Numbered from the stretch's first letter, positions 11,284 to 22,500 are shown. The stretch: 64,000 nucleotides of DNA from Hyalangium ruber (GCF_034259325.1 NZ_JAXIVS010000001.1:620001-684000); one strand, 5' to 3'. Notes: generated from the sequence alone by a model not told the origin. Translations and numbers: made by a program.

Positions 11284-11312
11284 TGACTACCACAAACCAC
11301 ACCAATCAGCAA
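11284..11312 (-). promoter_or_regulatory. Candidate promoter of cdnL
   Basis: Read on the minus strand, TTGCTG (complement of 11307-11312) and TAGTCA (complement of 11284-11289) are separated by 17 bases, close to a housekeeping -35/-10 pair. It lies about 50 bases before the cdnL GTG. The -10 match is imperfect, so this is tentative. Confidence 0.35.
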
Positions 11313-11429
11313 CATTTCCCCTGCCGAGACCTTGACCGCTCCTGAACGAGCCGACTACGGTGTCGGATTTCGTGTGTGCCCCCCTCCGCTGTGGGTGGGG
11401 TGCTGGGGACAGGACGGGCGGGGTGGGGT

Positions 11430-13892
11430 GTGGATCGATATGCGTGGCGCGACCTCGGCTCGCGACCTCTATTCTTTCCTGCACTGAGTGTGATGCTTGG
11501 CGCTACTGCTAGCGCCGAAGGAACGGGCACCCTCAGCGGGAAATTCCTGATCATCGCGGCTCTCCTGGGTACGGCCGGCCTGGCGCTTGCTCGCCTGCCT
11601 GGTGTCCATCTCGGGGTGTTGTTCGCGCTGGGAGCCATGGGCGCGGGGCTCTCTGGACTCGAGGGCCGCGTGGAGGTGCCTCCCGAGCTGGCGCAAGGGG
11701 GCCCTGCCGTACTCGAGGGGGTGGTAGAGCGGGTGGATCCGTTCGAGGACTCCACGCGCCTGCAGCTCGCCGTGGCGCGGGCTGGGCGCACGGCGCACTC
11801 CACTGTCCCGGCGCGGTTCCGCGCGAGTGTGTATCTGCGCGGCGGGCCCTCGCTGCTGCCGGATCAGCGGGTGCGGGTGGAAGCCAAGCTCCAGCCCCTG
11901 GAGCCTCCCTCCAACCCTGGTGAGAAGAACTTCGCGGCGGCGCGGCGACGACAGGCGGTGGTCTTCAGTGGGAGTGTCATGGCGGGAAGGCTGCTGGTGC
12001 TCTCCCCTGCTCCCGCATGGCGGCGGTATGTGGCGAGGACCCAGCAGGGACTCTCGGACGCCGTGCGGAAGGTGGCTCCTTCGGAGGACTCCGCCGCGCT
12101 GTTCCTCACGCTCGCGGCGGGACAGCGGGCTTCGCTGGATGATGCGTTGGAGGAGGCGTTCTCTCGCAGCGGGCTGGCCCATGTGCTCAGCGTGAGTGGG
12201 TTGCATGTAGCGGCGCTCGCGCTGATGACACTTGCCTTGCTCAGGCGCTTGCTCGTTCGCGTAGGCGCGCGCTTCCGGGGGATGGATGCGCGCCGGGTCG
12301 CCGCGCCCGCCTCGGTGCCCTTCGTCTGGGCCTATGTCGTGTTCACCGGCAACCAGACTCCCGCAGTGCGCTCGGCGGTGATGGCCACCGTGGTGCTGCT
12401 GGGCCTGGCCCTGTGGCGGCGCGCGGAGGGGCTCAACAGCCTTGCCGCCGCAGCGATCGTGCTCGTCATCTGGACACCCTCCAGCGTCGCGGATCTGTCG
12501 CTGCAGCTGTCCTTCCTCGCCGTGTTGAGCCTGCTGCTGCTCACGCCCGCGCTGCGAGGGGCCTTTCCCATCGCGCCCCCCGAGCCGGGCGAGGAGCGCC
12601 GATGGGTGCGGATGGCCCGGAACGCGCGGGAGACCGTCCTGGAGACCTTCTGTGCCAGCGCGGCGGTGACGGTGGCGAGTGTGCCACTCGTGGCCAACAC
12701 GTTCGGCCGCGCGAGCCTGGCGGGGCTCGTCTCCAACATCGTCTGTCTGCCGCTGTGCGGGCTGCTCACCGGGTTTGCCGCCGGGGGCGCGGCGCTCTTC
12801 ACCGTCTCTCCGGTGCTGGCCACGCCGGTGCTGTGGGGTGGCGCCTGGGCCTCGGAGCTGCTGCTGGTCCTCACCCGCTTCTTCGCAGCCGTGCCGCTGG
12901 CCACGGTGGAGCTGCCTCCCTTCGGCGCGGGCCTCTCCGCGCTCTATGCCCTGGGGCTGGCGACGTGGGCGCTCGGGGTCGGCCGGTGGCGGTTGGGGGG
13001 CGTGCTCACGCCCCTGGCCGTGGCGGTGGCGCTCCTCGCACCGTGGCTCACGCCCCAGGCGCCCCTGCGCATCACCTTCCTCTCCGTGGGCCAGGGAGAC
13101 GCGGTGGTCCTCAGCTCACGCGGGCAGCACGCGCTCGTGGACGGAGGTGGCGTTCCTCAGGGAGGAGACACGGGCACCCGCTTCGTCCTCCCCTTCTTGC
13201 GCCACGAACGCATCGACCGTCTGGCGCTCACCATCCTCTCCCACCCCCACCCGGATCACGCACTCGGGTTGATCTCCACGCTGGGACAGGTGCGCACGGA
13301 GCGACTGTGGCTCCCCGCCGGCAGCACGGACGGGCCCCTGTCTCGACAGCTCATCGCCGCGGCCCAGGGCGCCAAGGTGGAGGAGGTCCAGGTGGGCTCA
13401 CCCGCCTTCGTGCTCGGCGAGGCGACCCTGGAGGTGCTGGGGCCTCCGCTGCCCGAGGATCGGGAGCTGATCGAGGGCGTGAATGACCGAAGCGTGGTGG
13501 TGCTCCTGCGTCACGGGGACGTCACCGTGCTGCTCACAGGGGACGTGGAAGAAGCGGGCGAGGAGTTGCTGCTCGATCGCGTGGGGCCGGTGACGGTGCT
13601 CAAGGCGCCCCACCACGGCTCGCGGACCTCCTCCACCGAGCCGTTCCTGGCGCGGACCCGCCCTCGGTATGTCGTCTTCTGTGTCGGCCGCCGCAACCGC
13701 TTCGGCTTCCCCCACCCGGAGGTCGTGGAGCGGTATCGAGCGCTGGGGAGTGAGTGCTTCCGAACGGATCTGAACGGTGCCGTCACCCTGGAGAGCGACG
13801 GCAAGGATGTCCGCCTGCATGGGTTCCTTCCGCGCGAGGAGCCTCACACTGGCCCCCCAGTTGCCCCGCTCGCCCACCATCCCCACCCTTGA
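11430..13892 (+). CDS. comEC: ComEC/Rec2-type DNA uptake channel
   Basis: Polytopic inner-membrane protein that forms the channel for single-stranded DNA during natural transformation. Order: N-terminal membrane segments and an OB-like periplasmic domain; a competence domain with the signature FSRSGLAHVLSVSGLHVAAL near residue 245 and many membrane helices; and a C-terminal metallo-beta-lactamase-like domain with SVGQGDAVVLSS, LTILSHPHPDHALG and KAPHHGSRTSS, likely the nuclease that degrades the non-transported strand. The start is uncertain: GTG at 11430 (820 residues, GGGGTG just upstream) puts the first hydrophobic segment PLFFPALSVMLGATAS near the N terminus as in the family; a GTG at 11376 and an ATG at 11493 are alternatives. 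It is divergent from cdnL. Confidence 0.9.
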   Translation: MDRYAWRDLGSRPLFFPALSVMLGATASAEGTGTLSGKFLIIAALLGTAGLALARLPGVHLGVLFALGAMGAGLSGLEGRVEVPPELAQGGPAVLEGVVERVDPFEDSTRLQLAVARAGRTAHSTVPARFRASVYLRGGPSLLPDQRVRVEAKLQPLEPPSNPGEKNFAAARRRQAVVFSGSVMAGRLLVLSPAPAWRRYVARTQQGLSDAVRKVAPSEDSAALFLTLAAGQRASLDDALEEAFSRSGLAHVLSVSGLHVAALALMTLALLRRLLVRVGARFRGMDARRVAAPASVPFVWAYVVFTGNQTPAVRSAVMATVVLLGLALWRRAEGLNSLAAAAIVLVIWTPSSVADLSLQLSFLAVLSLLLLTPALRGAFPIAPPEPGEERRWVRMARNARETVLETFCASAAVTVASVPLVANTFGRASLAGLVSNIVCLPLCGLLTGFAAGGAALFTVSPVLATPVLWGGAWASELLLVLTRFFAAVPLATVELPPFGAGLSALYALGLATWALGVGRWRLGGVLTPLAVAVALLAPWLTPQAPLRITFLSVGQGDAVVLSSRGQHALVDGGGVPQGGDTGTRFVLPFLRHERIDRLALTILSHPHPDHALGLISTLGQVRTERLWLPAGSTDGPLSRQLIAAAQGAKVEEVQVGSPAFVLGEATLEVLGPPLPEDRELIEGVNDRSVVVLLRHGDVTVLLTGDVEEAGEELLLDRVGPVTVLKAPHHGSRTSSTEPFLARTRPRYVVFCVGRRNRFGFPHPEVVERYRALGSECFRTDLNGAVTLESDGKDVRLHGFLPREEPHTGPPVAPLAHHPHP

Positions 13893-13896
13893 GGAG

Positions 13897-14151
13897 ATGA
13901 TTTCAGACGATCTCGACCTGAGGCAGCTCACCGCGGAACTCAAGGCCTCGCTCGGACCTGGAGAGCCTGTTGGCTACCTTCGTGGCAAATCGCTGATGCG
14001 CGACATCCTCGTGGAGCGAAAGGGCTTCTCCGAGCTGGAGGCCGAGGAGCTCATCGACACCCTGGAGCTGCGCGGCTTCCTCCGCTTCCTGGGCGATCCC
14101 ACCGAGCGCTCCGTCGCGGACTCTCATTGGGAGATCTCTCCGCACGCGTAG
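13897..14151 (+). CDS. Small hypothetical protein coupled to comEC
   Basis: An 84-residue acidic, helical protein starting MISDDLDLRQLTAELKASL. It begins 4 bases after the comEC TGA, with GAGGAG touching the ATG, too close for an ideal Shine-Dalgarno, so translation may depend on ribosomes finishing comEC. The middle of the protein (RGKSLMRDILVERKGFSELE then AEELIDTLELRGFLRFLG) looks like a compact helical domain with a final winged or beta segment. I do not recognise the family. The immediate comEC neighbourhood suggests co-expression but does not prove a role in DNA uptake. Confidence 0.65.
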   Translation: MISDDLDLRQLTAELKASLGPGEPVGYLRGKSLMRDILVERKGFSELEAEELIDTLELRGFLRFLGDPTERSVADSHWEISPHA

Positions 14152-14168
14152 CCCGGAGCGCGCTCGCC

Positions 14169-15368
14169 CTACTCGAAGGCGAGCCAGCCGAAGCGCGGCA
14201 GTGCGTGGAAATCTCCGATGAAGAGCGGGGAGAAGGCCTGTCCTTCCACGTTCCTTCGCTCGACGTGCTCCAGCCGGTACAGGTTGAAGCGCCAGCGGTC
14301 TCCCTTCTTCGGCGGCACGTTGGGCACCTCCGCCAGCCGGGCGAAGGGGATCTGCATCTCCACCGTCCAGCCGTCGTCCCGGTCGGAGGGGTCGTCGAGC
14401 GTCCCTCGCACCTTCACCGCCGTCTTCATCCCCGAGTCCCAGCCCGTGTCCATTCCCTGGCGCCGGGCCGGGAAGTACGCGTCGAAGATGACGTTGTGCG
14501 GAGAGACCTGCAGCTCGTTGTACGTCCGCCCGTCCGCGTTGGCGTCGAGGAAGATCTCCACCACCTCCTGCTCGTAGATGGGGTCGTCTCGCTTGCGCAG
14601 CGTGCCCCAGACGTCCGGGTCCACCACCGCGAAGGCCACGTAGAGGTTCGCGTCGTCGTAGAGCAACCGCGCCTCGGTGCGCAGCGAGGCAGGCTGTCCG
14701 TCGAAGCTGCCGCGCAGCACCACCGACGGGGCCGTCTTCCAGGCTTCATCGCCGAGCTCCCCGTCGAGGACTGGCGGCTTCGTCGCACGGGAGACTTTGT
14801 ACTCCGGTAGCTCGGGGGCACTGCCCAGCGTCGGCCCCAGCATTCGGTTCTGGCCGTCCTGGGCTCGCGGGTCGTCCACGGCGAGGCGCTCATCTCCCCT
14901 CCAGAAGCCGAGCACCACCCGGCTGGGTCCTCCCGGCATCGACACGGTGTGGACATCCTCGATGACCTTGCCCACGGGCCACGAGGCGAGCGGCGCCATG
15001 CCGTCCTGAATCTCGTGGTCGGCGTTCATGAGCATCTGCCCGGTGGCCGCATCGATGACATGAGCGAAGAAGCTGTAGCCCTGGGGCGGCGCGCGCTGCG
15101 CCTGGAAGTAGTGCGCCAGTCGCACGGGTTGGCCGGGCGCGGCCTGCGCGGGTGTCACCTGGGAGCCCAGGTACACCACCGCTCCTCCACCCAAGGTGGC
15201 CCCGCTGCGGAACGTGAGCTCCGCTGGCGCGGCGTCCAAGGTGCGCAGCTGCGTGGGGGGTGGCAGGCGCTGGGTGCGCGGCCGAGGTCCGGCCTGTTCG
15301 TCACGACAGGCGACGAGGCCCAGGGTCAGCGCTAGCAGAAGAGAGAGGAACGGGCGGGCAAGGTGCAT
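14169..15368 (-). CDS. Lipoprotein with CBM9-like (DOMON-type) domain
   Basis: A 399-residue envelope lipoprotein. The N terminus MHLARPFLSLLLALTLGLVAC is a type II signal peptide with lipobox LVAC and Cys at about residue 21. The middle (about 40-180) is a beta-rich domain of unknown type. The C-terminal half (about 195-395) has the layout of carbohydrate-binding module family 9: PPVLDGELGDEAWKTAP, EARLLYDDANLYVAFAVVDP, EVVEIFLDANADGRTYNELQ and WTVEMQIPFARL. Such domains bind sugars or heme-like ligands at the cell surface; which one applies here cannot be told. The start is the Met of the signal peptide; the open frame continues upstream of it but that part is not protein-like. Confidence 0.82.
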   Translation of the reverse strand: MHLARPFLSLLLALTLGLVACRDEQAGPRPRTQRLPPPTQLRTLDAAPAELTFRSGATLGGGAVVYLGSQVTPAQAAPGQPVRLAHYFQAQRAPPQGYSFFAHVIDAATGQMLMNADHEIQDGMAPLASWPVGKVIEDVHTVSMPGGPSRVVLGFWRGDERLAVDDPRAQDGQNRMLGPTLGSAPELPEYKVSRATKPPVLDGELGDEAWKTAPSVVLRGSFDGQPASLRTEARLLYDDANLYVAFAVVDPDVWGTLRKRDDPIYEQEVVEIFLDANADGRTYNELQVSPHNVIFDAYFPARRQGMDTGWDSGMKTAVKVRGTLDDPSDRDDGWTVEMQIPFARLAEVPNVPPKKGDRWRFNLYRLEHVERRNVEGQAFSPLFIGDFHALPRFGWLAFE

Positions 15369-15557
15369 CGGGCCGGGGAATCTAGCAGGGCACTCGGGAA
15401 TCCCTGGGTTCCCGCCGCTGAGTCCCACCGTCTCGCGGCGGAGACGGTCCGTCCACGCCCGTGGATGGTCCGTGCGGAGCGTGCTGGGGAGCGCCCCGTA
15501 ACCCCTTGAAAGTCGTGGGCTGGAGAGCCGGCATCCCGATTGCTCTGGCTGCTGGCC

Positions 15558-16361
15558 ATGCGCTTCGAATTCGAGCACCTGGGCACCACCACTCCTTTTG
15601 AACTCGCGGAAGGACAGCACCTGCTTGGAGGGGGCGCCGAGGACCAGGTGCGGCTGGAGGGCCTTCCTCCGGGCTTCCTGTCCCTGTGCATCGAGGGCGT
15701 CCGGCTCACGGTGGCCGCCGCGCAGAACTTCACCGTCAACGATGTACACGTGCCCCGTGGCGTTCCTCGGCTGGTGCTCCCAGGAGAGGTGGTGGGGCTG
15801 CCCGAGCAGATGCGCCTCAAGGTCCTCCAGGCCCCTCACAGTGGCGAGCGCGGCGTGGGCACCATGGCCGTGCTCAAGAACCTGCTCACCGATGGCGCGG
15901 ACCTGTCCTCCTCGCGCGCCGCCACCCTGACCTGTCTCACCGGACTGGACGTGGGCCGCACCTTCGTCCTGGCCGAGGCCCAGACGGACCTGGGCCGCGG
16001 GACGGGCGTGGACTTCCGCCTGCGCGACCGCGCCGTCTCGCGCTCCCACGCGCGCATCCTCCGCCAAGGCACCACGTTCACCGTCCTGGACCTGGGCAGC
16101 CCCAATGGGGTCTTCCGCAATGGCCAGCGGGTGAAGGGCTCCGCCGATCTCGCGGAGGGGGACGTCATCGAGTTGGGGAAGACGATCCTGCGCTTCCAGG
16201 CTCCCGTGGAAGTAGAGGAGCCCGCTCTGCTTCCCGAACCGGCCTTGGAGGCGCCCGCGGTGGAGCCCGAACCCACGCCTCGGGGAGAGTGGTGGTTCAT
16301 CGGGCTCGGCGCGGCAACTGCCCTCGCGGGCGTGCTCGTCACCTACGCCCTGGTGGGCTGA
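15558..16361 (+). CDS. FHA domain protein with C-terminal membrane anchor
   Basis: A 267-residue protein starting MRFEFEHLGTTTPFELAEGQ. Residues of about 1-95 look like a degenerate FHA fold: the strands are there but the Gly-Arg and Ser-x-x-His residues are missing (GQHLLGGGAEDQVRLEGLPP). Residues of about 125-205 form a canonical FHA domain (TDLGRGTGVDFRL, AVSRSHARI, DLGSPNGVFRNG), the phosphothreonine-binding module. An acidic/Pro linker leads to one hydrophobic segment at the very C terminus (WFIGLGAATALAGVLVTYAL), so it is probably tail-anchored with the FHA domains in the cytoplasm. No ribosome-binding site stands out. It converges on the next gene with a 4-base gap. Confidence 0.82.
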   Translation: MRFEFEHLGTTTPFELAEGQHLLGGGAEDQVRLEGLPPGFLSLCIEGVRLTVAAAQNFTVNDVHVPRGVPRLVLPGEVVGLPEQMRLKVLQAPHSGERGVGTMAVLKNLLTDGADLSSSRAATLTCLTGLDVGRTFVLAEAQTDLGRGTGVDFRLRDRAVSRSHARILRQGTTFTVLDLGSPNGVFRNGQRVKGSADLAEGDVIELGKTILRFQAPVEVEEPALLPEPALEAPAVEPEPTPRGEWWFIGLGAATALAGVLVTYALVG

Positions 16362-16365
16362 AGCC

Positions 16366-16800
16366 TCAGGAGACCATCGGCGAGAGCCCCGCGCGCTCCA
16401 CCAGCAGCGCCGCCAGCCGCCGATGGTGCTGGAAGAAGCTCGTGAAGTTGACGAAGCCGCCGTTGGTCCGGATGGCGTAGACCGTCACCGGGCCGGGCAG
16501 GACGTCCACCTTGTGGATCTCCTTGAAGGAGAAACGCCGGGTGCGAACCATGCCCCGATAGGTGATGCCCCGCGCATCCACCACGATGCGGGTGCGCGCG
16601 TAGTACGTCAGCGATACGCCAAAGAAGACGACGAAGAAGATCACCGCGAAGAAGGTCTTCGCCGGAACGTCATCGAAGCTCAGCAACAGGTACACCAGCA
16701 CTGTCACCCAGAGGATACCGGCGGCTGCCATCAGCGCCGCCAGGACACGCCGAGGACGAAAAACCTGCCGAGTACCCGATGCGGAGTCGTGCCCGTCCAT
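16366..16800 (-). CDS. PH-like domain membrane protein
   Basis: A 144-residue inner-membrane protein. Two hydrophobic segments occupy about residues 19-42 (VLAALMAAAGILWVTVLVYL) and 49-68 (TFFAVIFFVVFFGVSLTYYA), followed by a cytoplasmic beta-rich domain of about 70 residues with the pattern of bacterial PH (YdbT/YdjM-like) domains: TRIVVDARGITYRG, RRFSFKEIHKVDVLPG. The role of such proteins is mostly unknown. It lies between an FHA protein and a TPR protein with no sign of an operon. Confidence 0.7.
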   Translation of the reverse strand: MDGHDSASGTRQVFRPRRVLAALMAAAGILWVTVLVYLLLSFDDVPAKTFFAVIFFVVFFGVSLTYYARTRIVVDARGITYRGMVRTRRFSFKEIHKVDVLPGPVTVYAIRTNGGFVNFTSFFQHHRRLAALLVERAGLSPMVS

Positions 16801-16862
16801 AAGGACACGCTAAGCACCCGGGGTGACATGCGCCACCGGATCGCCGGGAATTTCGCTGTGGC

Positions 16863-18236
16863 TTAACGCAGGCGCTCGGCGGTCTGGCGTGCCTCGGCCT
16901 GCAGGTCCGCTCGTACGTCCCGCGCGGTGGAGGTGGCATAGCGCTCGTAGCTGGTACGCGCCTCCGCGTTGCGGCCCAGCATCCGGTACGCCTCTCCCAA
17001 CCCATAGAGTGGGGAGGCCATCTCCGGCGCCAGACGCAGGGAGTACTCGTAGTCCAGCGCGGCCTCGGCATAGCGCCGCAGGCCGATGTAGGCGCTGCCC
17101 CGGGCGGTGTAGGCCACCGAGAGCGTCGGCTCGAGCTGGATGGCCTGGGTGAGGCTCTGGAGCGCCCCCGCGTAGTCCCGGGCCTGGATGCGCTGCACGC
17201 CCTGCTCGTAGGCGCGGCGGGCCTGGGCGCGCGTCGTCTCCGCCACCGGGCCGAAGCCCGGCGCCACGCCCTGCGCCTGCGGAGAGCCACCCTGCTGCGC
17301 CAGCCGGGCCTGGGCCTTGGCCACGTTGTCCTGCGCGCTCTGGCGGATGGCGGCATCCGGGGTGAGCTGCGCCACACGGTTCCAGTGCTCGATGGCCCGC
17401 GCGTAGTAGCCCAGCACCGCCTCCGCGTTGCCCAGCTTGAACAGCGCCTCCACGTTGCCCGGATCCGCGTGCGTCGCGTCCAGGTAGGCAAACGTCGCCT
17501 CGCGGTAGCGGCGCTCCTTCATGAGGGCATCGCCATCCCGCCCGCGGGTGATGGAGAGGTTCGTGTTGGGCGTCACGCCCGGCGAGGCCTGGACGACCGC
17601 GGGAGCCACAGGAGCCACGGGTGCCACGGGTGCCACGGGAGCTTGGGGTGCCGGGGTGGGCGTCGCGGCGGGCGCCGGTGCCGTCGCGGCCGGCATTCCC
17701 ACCTGCGCGCGCAGGGCCACTGCCTGCTCACGTGCCCTCTCCACCCACTTCTGCTCACTGGGGCGCTTCTCGCGCGCCACGTAGGTCTCGTACGCGGTGA
17801 TGGCCTTGGCGCTCTCGCCGAGCTGGCGGTAGCTCTCGCCGAGCCCATAGAAGCCATCCGGATCATTTGGATCGAGCTGGGTGTAGCGCTCGTAGGCCCG
17901 CGCCGCGGTGGTGAAGTCCGACGCCTTGCGCGAGGCGTAGCCCAGGTTGAACCAGGCCAGCTTGAAGTCCGGGTCCGCCTCGGTGGCGGACTTGAACAGC
18001 GCGGTGGCCTCCGCCGACTGGCCCTTCTTGAAGAGGGTGCTGCCCAGCCCGTTGAGCGCCGGGGCCCAGTTCGGCGTCTCCTGGAGCGCCTTGCGGTAGG
18101 CGGCGGCGGCCTGGTCCAGCTTGTTGGCCGCGAGCGCCTTCTCGCCCTGCTCGAACGCCGCCTTGGCAGGAGCCGATGGCGTCGCCGCGCCCATCAGCGC
18201 CGTCGCACAAGCGATGAGGATCCAACGAGCCACCAT
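16863..18236 (-). CDS. Secreted or periplasmic TPR protein
   Basis: A 457-residue protein with a signal peptide (MVARWILIACATALMGAATP). TPRs fill about residues 25-185 (for example WAPALNGLGSTLFKKGQSAE and FKLAWFNLGYASRKASDFTT), then an Ala/Pro/Val low-complexity linker of about 40 residues with short repeats of Val-Ala-Pro, and further TPRs to the C terminus (NVEALFKLGNAEAVLGYYAR, MASPLYGLGEAYRMLGRNAE). TPR arrays bind partner proteins; none is evident here. It begins 12 bases after the purA stop and so may be the last gene of an addB-addA-purA transcript, with GGGGG upstream of the ATG. Confidence 0.85.
   Translation of the reverse strand: MVARWILIACATALMGAATPSAPAKAAFEQGEKALAANKLDQAAAAYRKALQETPNWAPALNGLGSTLFKKGQSAEATALFKSATEADPDFKLAWFNLGYASRKASDFTTAARAYERYTQLDPNDPDGFYGLGESYRQLGESAKAITAYETYVAREKRPSEQKWVERAREQAVALRAQVGMPAATAPAPAATPTPAPQAPVAPVAPVAPVAPAVVQASPGVTPNTNLSITRGRDGDALMKERRYREATFAYLDATHADPGNVEALFKLGNAEAVLGYYARAIEHWNRVAQLTPDAAIRQSAQDNVAKAQARLAQQGGSPQAQGVAPGFGPVAETTRAQARRAYEQGVQRIQARDYAGALQSLTQAIQLEPTLSVAYTARGSAYIGLRRYAEAALDYEYSLRLAPEMASPLYGLGEAYRMLGRNAEARTSYERYATSTARDVRADLQAEARQTAERLR
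17601..17645. repeat. 9-bp tandem repeat inside the TPR gene
   Basis: Five adjacent 9-base units of the form GGGTGCCAC with 1-2 substitutions each (the last degenerate) encode the Val-Ala-Pro repeat of the TPR protein linker. In-frame 9-base units can expand or contract without breaking the gene. Confidence 0.75.
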
Positions 18237-18248
18237 GACAGCCCCCTG

Positions 18249-19568
<1,320 letters not shown>

Positions 19569-22500
19569 TTAGCACGCACTGGGGGAGGGGTGACAGTGTT
19601 CCGAGAAGCCACAATGGAGGGCCTGACAGGTTGCCCTCTCCCGCCCTGGCCACTCCCTCCGGAGATCGCCGCGCGCCAGGGCCCGCACGGCCTCTTCCAG
19701 CCGCCCCGCGGCCTCTTCCAGCCCTCCGGGAATGGTGAGCAGTTCCGGCTCCGGCGAGGGCTCTCCGAGGAAGAGCACGCCTACCCGTACAGTCACTTCG
19801 TCGCGCACCAGACGCCTGGCCGCGAGCCCTTGCGCCACCAGCTCGTGCGCGTACGCCGCCGCACCCAGCGGGTGGCGCTTCCCCGGCCGGTATGCCAGCA
19901 CCCAGGCCTCCCCCTGCGGGGTCTCCCAGAGCAGATCGATTTCGCCTTCCACCGCCACCCGGCTCGGTGCGCCCTTCGGCGAGAGTTCCAGCACGAAGGG
20001 CAGCGCTCGGTGGAGGCTCGCGGACGGGCTCGTGGCCAGCCCTCGAGCGAACGCGGTGGCGAGGAAGCGCTCTCCCATCTTCAGCACCTCCTCCATCCCC
20101 TCGTCGTCCGGGAGCCGGCCCGTGCGCCGCAGCAGCGTCTCCAAGTGCGCGCGACGCTCCGAGGCCGGTGCCTCCGCCAGGCGTGGATCCACGTCCTTCA
20201 AAAGCAGCGGGACGAGTTGCTCCGGCCCTCGCATCTCCAGCCAGGCCTCGGGCTCGACCCAGGGTGGAATGCTCCGCGCGGGCAGCTCCCAGGGCCGCTG
20301 GCCGCGCATCCCCATTTGATGCACGTAGCGATAGCGCCTCGGGCACGCCATGAAGTCCTGGAGCGCCGCAGCCGGGGCGAGGGCAAGCTGTGGATCCGGC
20401 AGCGTGCCCTTCTCCCGGACACGTTGCACGGCGGCCTCGACACGGCCTTCCGCCTCCTGAAGGGCCTCCTCACTCGGCGGCAGCGGATCGGCGGGCGGCG
20501 GCAGCCTGGCCACGTCCAGATCATCCACCCGCGCGCGCAGCCCCGAGTCCACGTCCAGGCGCCCGTCCAGCATGTGCCACCAGGAGTCGGAGGCTCCACG
20601 CTCCGCCGAGCCGGAGAGGATGAGCATGTCCCGCGCTCGCGTGAGCGCCACGTAGAGCAGGCGCCGGTACTCGGCCAGTTCGCGGGCCTTGAGCTCCTCC
20701 TTCACCCGCTCGAAGCGGGCGGAGCTGAAGTCCGCCAGGGTGTCCGGCAGCCACGGCCGCAGGGCCAGTCCGTGGGTCCGCTCGAAGTAGGCGCGAGCGC
20801 CGGTGTTGCGGCGCTTGCCTCCCAACGCGGGCACCACCACCACCGGCCACTCGAGCCCCTTGGCCCGGTGAATGGTGAGCAGTTGCACCGCGCGCGGATC
20901 CCCCGCATCCAGCAGATCCGCCTGAGCCTCCGTCGGGTCCGAGTCGGCCAGCATCCGCAGCTCGCGGGCGAACGCCACACAGCCCCCCGTGCCCCGCTCG
21001 TCTCGCCGGCCCGCCAGGGCGAGCAGCTTGTCGATGTTCGCGCTCACCTGCTCCGCGTACGGCGTGCCCGCCATCGCCTCGCGGTAGCCCGTCACGTCCA
21101 GGGCCACCTGCAGCAGGGCACGCACGCCGAGACGATCCCGCTCCCGCCGCAGCGATGGCAACGCCGCCAGGAAGCGCTCCAGCCGGAGCCGCTCGCGCAC
21201 GGGAATCTCGAACTTGGACAGGTCTCGCTTCTGTACCTCCGCCAGCGACAGCCCGTTCTCGCCCGTCAGCCGGAAGAGCGAGGCGTCCGACAGGCCCACC
21301 AGCGGTGAGCGCAGCACGGCCGCCAGGGCGAGCGCATCGTCCGCGTCCGACAGCAGCGCCAGCAGCGAGGCCAGGTCCAGCACCTCCTGGGCGCCGTAGA
21401 AGCCGCGTCCGCGCAGCACGCGGTGGGGAACGCCGTGGCGAATGAGCGCCTGGCGGTACACCTCCAGGTGCGTGAAGGTCCGCAGCAGCAGGGCCACGTC
21501 TCCACCCCGAGCAGGGCGCAGGCTCTGCCCGTCCTCGTTCGTCACGCACGGAAGCGCGCCCGGGGCCAACATCACCCGCAGGCGCCGGGCCACTGCCTCG
21601 GCGTCGTTATCCCGAGCCTCCGCCGTGGACGCCGCTTCACCGATGAGCAGCCGCTCCACGGCGGGCCCTTCCGCCAGCCCGGTGCGCACCGGCGAGAGGT
21701 CGTCCTCCGCCGGGACGTACTCCACCTCGTAGGGCCGAGGCGGCTCGCTGGCCACCAGCACTCCCGCGAAGGCCCGGTTGAAGAAGTCCAGCAGTGCCGG
21801 CACCGAGCGGCGGTTGTGGCGCAGGAAGTCCCGCGCGCCTCCCTCGGACTCGATCTTCCTCGCCAGCAGAGTGAAGACGGAGACATCCGCGCCGCGGAAC
21901 TCGTAGATGGACTGCTTGCGGTCACCCACCGCGCACAGGAACGCGGGCTCCAGCGGAAGCACGCTCTGGAGTTCCTCGCCCGAGGGGATATGCCGAGGCC
22001 CACCCTCGCGCCGCTCCGCCAGCAGCAGCACCAGCTCCAATTGCAGCCGGTTGGTGTCCTGGAACTCATCCACCAGCAGCGCGCCCATCCGCTGCTGCAC
22101 CTGGAGGCGAAAGGGCGGGTGGTCTCGCAGCAGATCGCGCGCCTTCACCAGCAGGGCGGTGAAGTCGAAGACGTTGCGCCGGGAGAACTCGACCTCGTGG
22201 CGCTCCTCCACTCGGCCCAACAGCTCCCGGAAGGTGGCCTCGAACGGCGCGGACCGCCACGCGGCCAGCGCGTCCTCCAGCCGCAGCACCGAGTCATCAC
22301 TCTTGCCGAAGGTCAGCCAGTACAACGACCGGATGGGCCCCGCGGCGCCCTTGCTCAGTCGCGCGAAGTTGCGGTTGTCAGCCAGGAACGCCGCCTTGAG
22401 CGAGGACAGCCGGTCCGCCTCGGAGATGTTCTCCGGCGTCATCCCCTTCAGCGCGCGCTCGAAGGCGCCCACCAGGCGGCTCCACTCGCCCTTGGCATCC

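Noticed and set aside
17601-17645. Short direct repeats considered as a CRISPR fragment
   Set aside because: Units are 9 bases, in frame in a gene, with no spacers.
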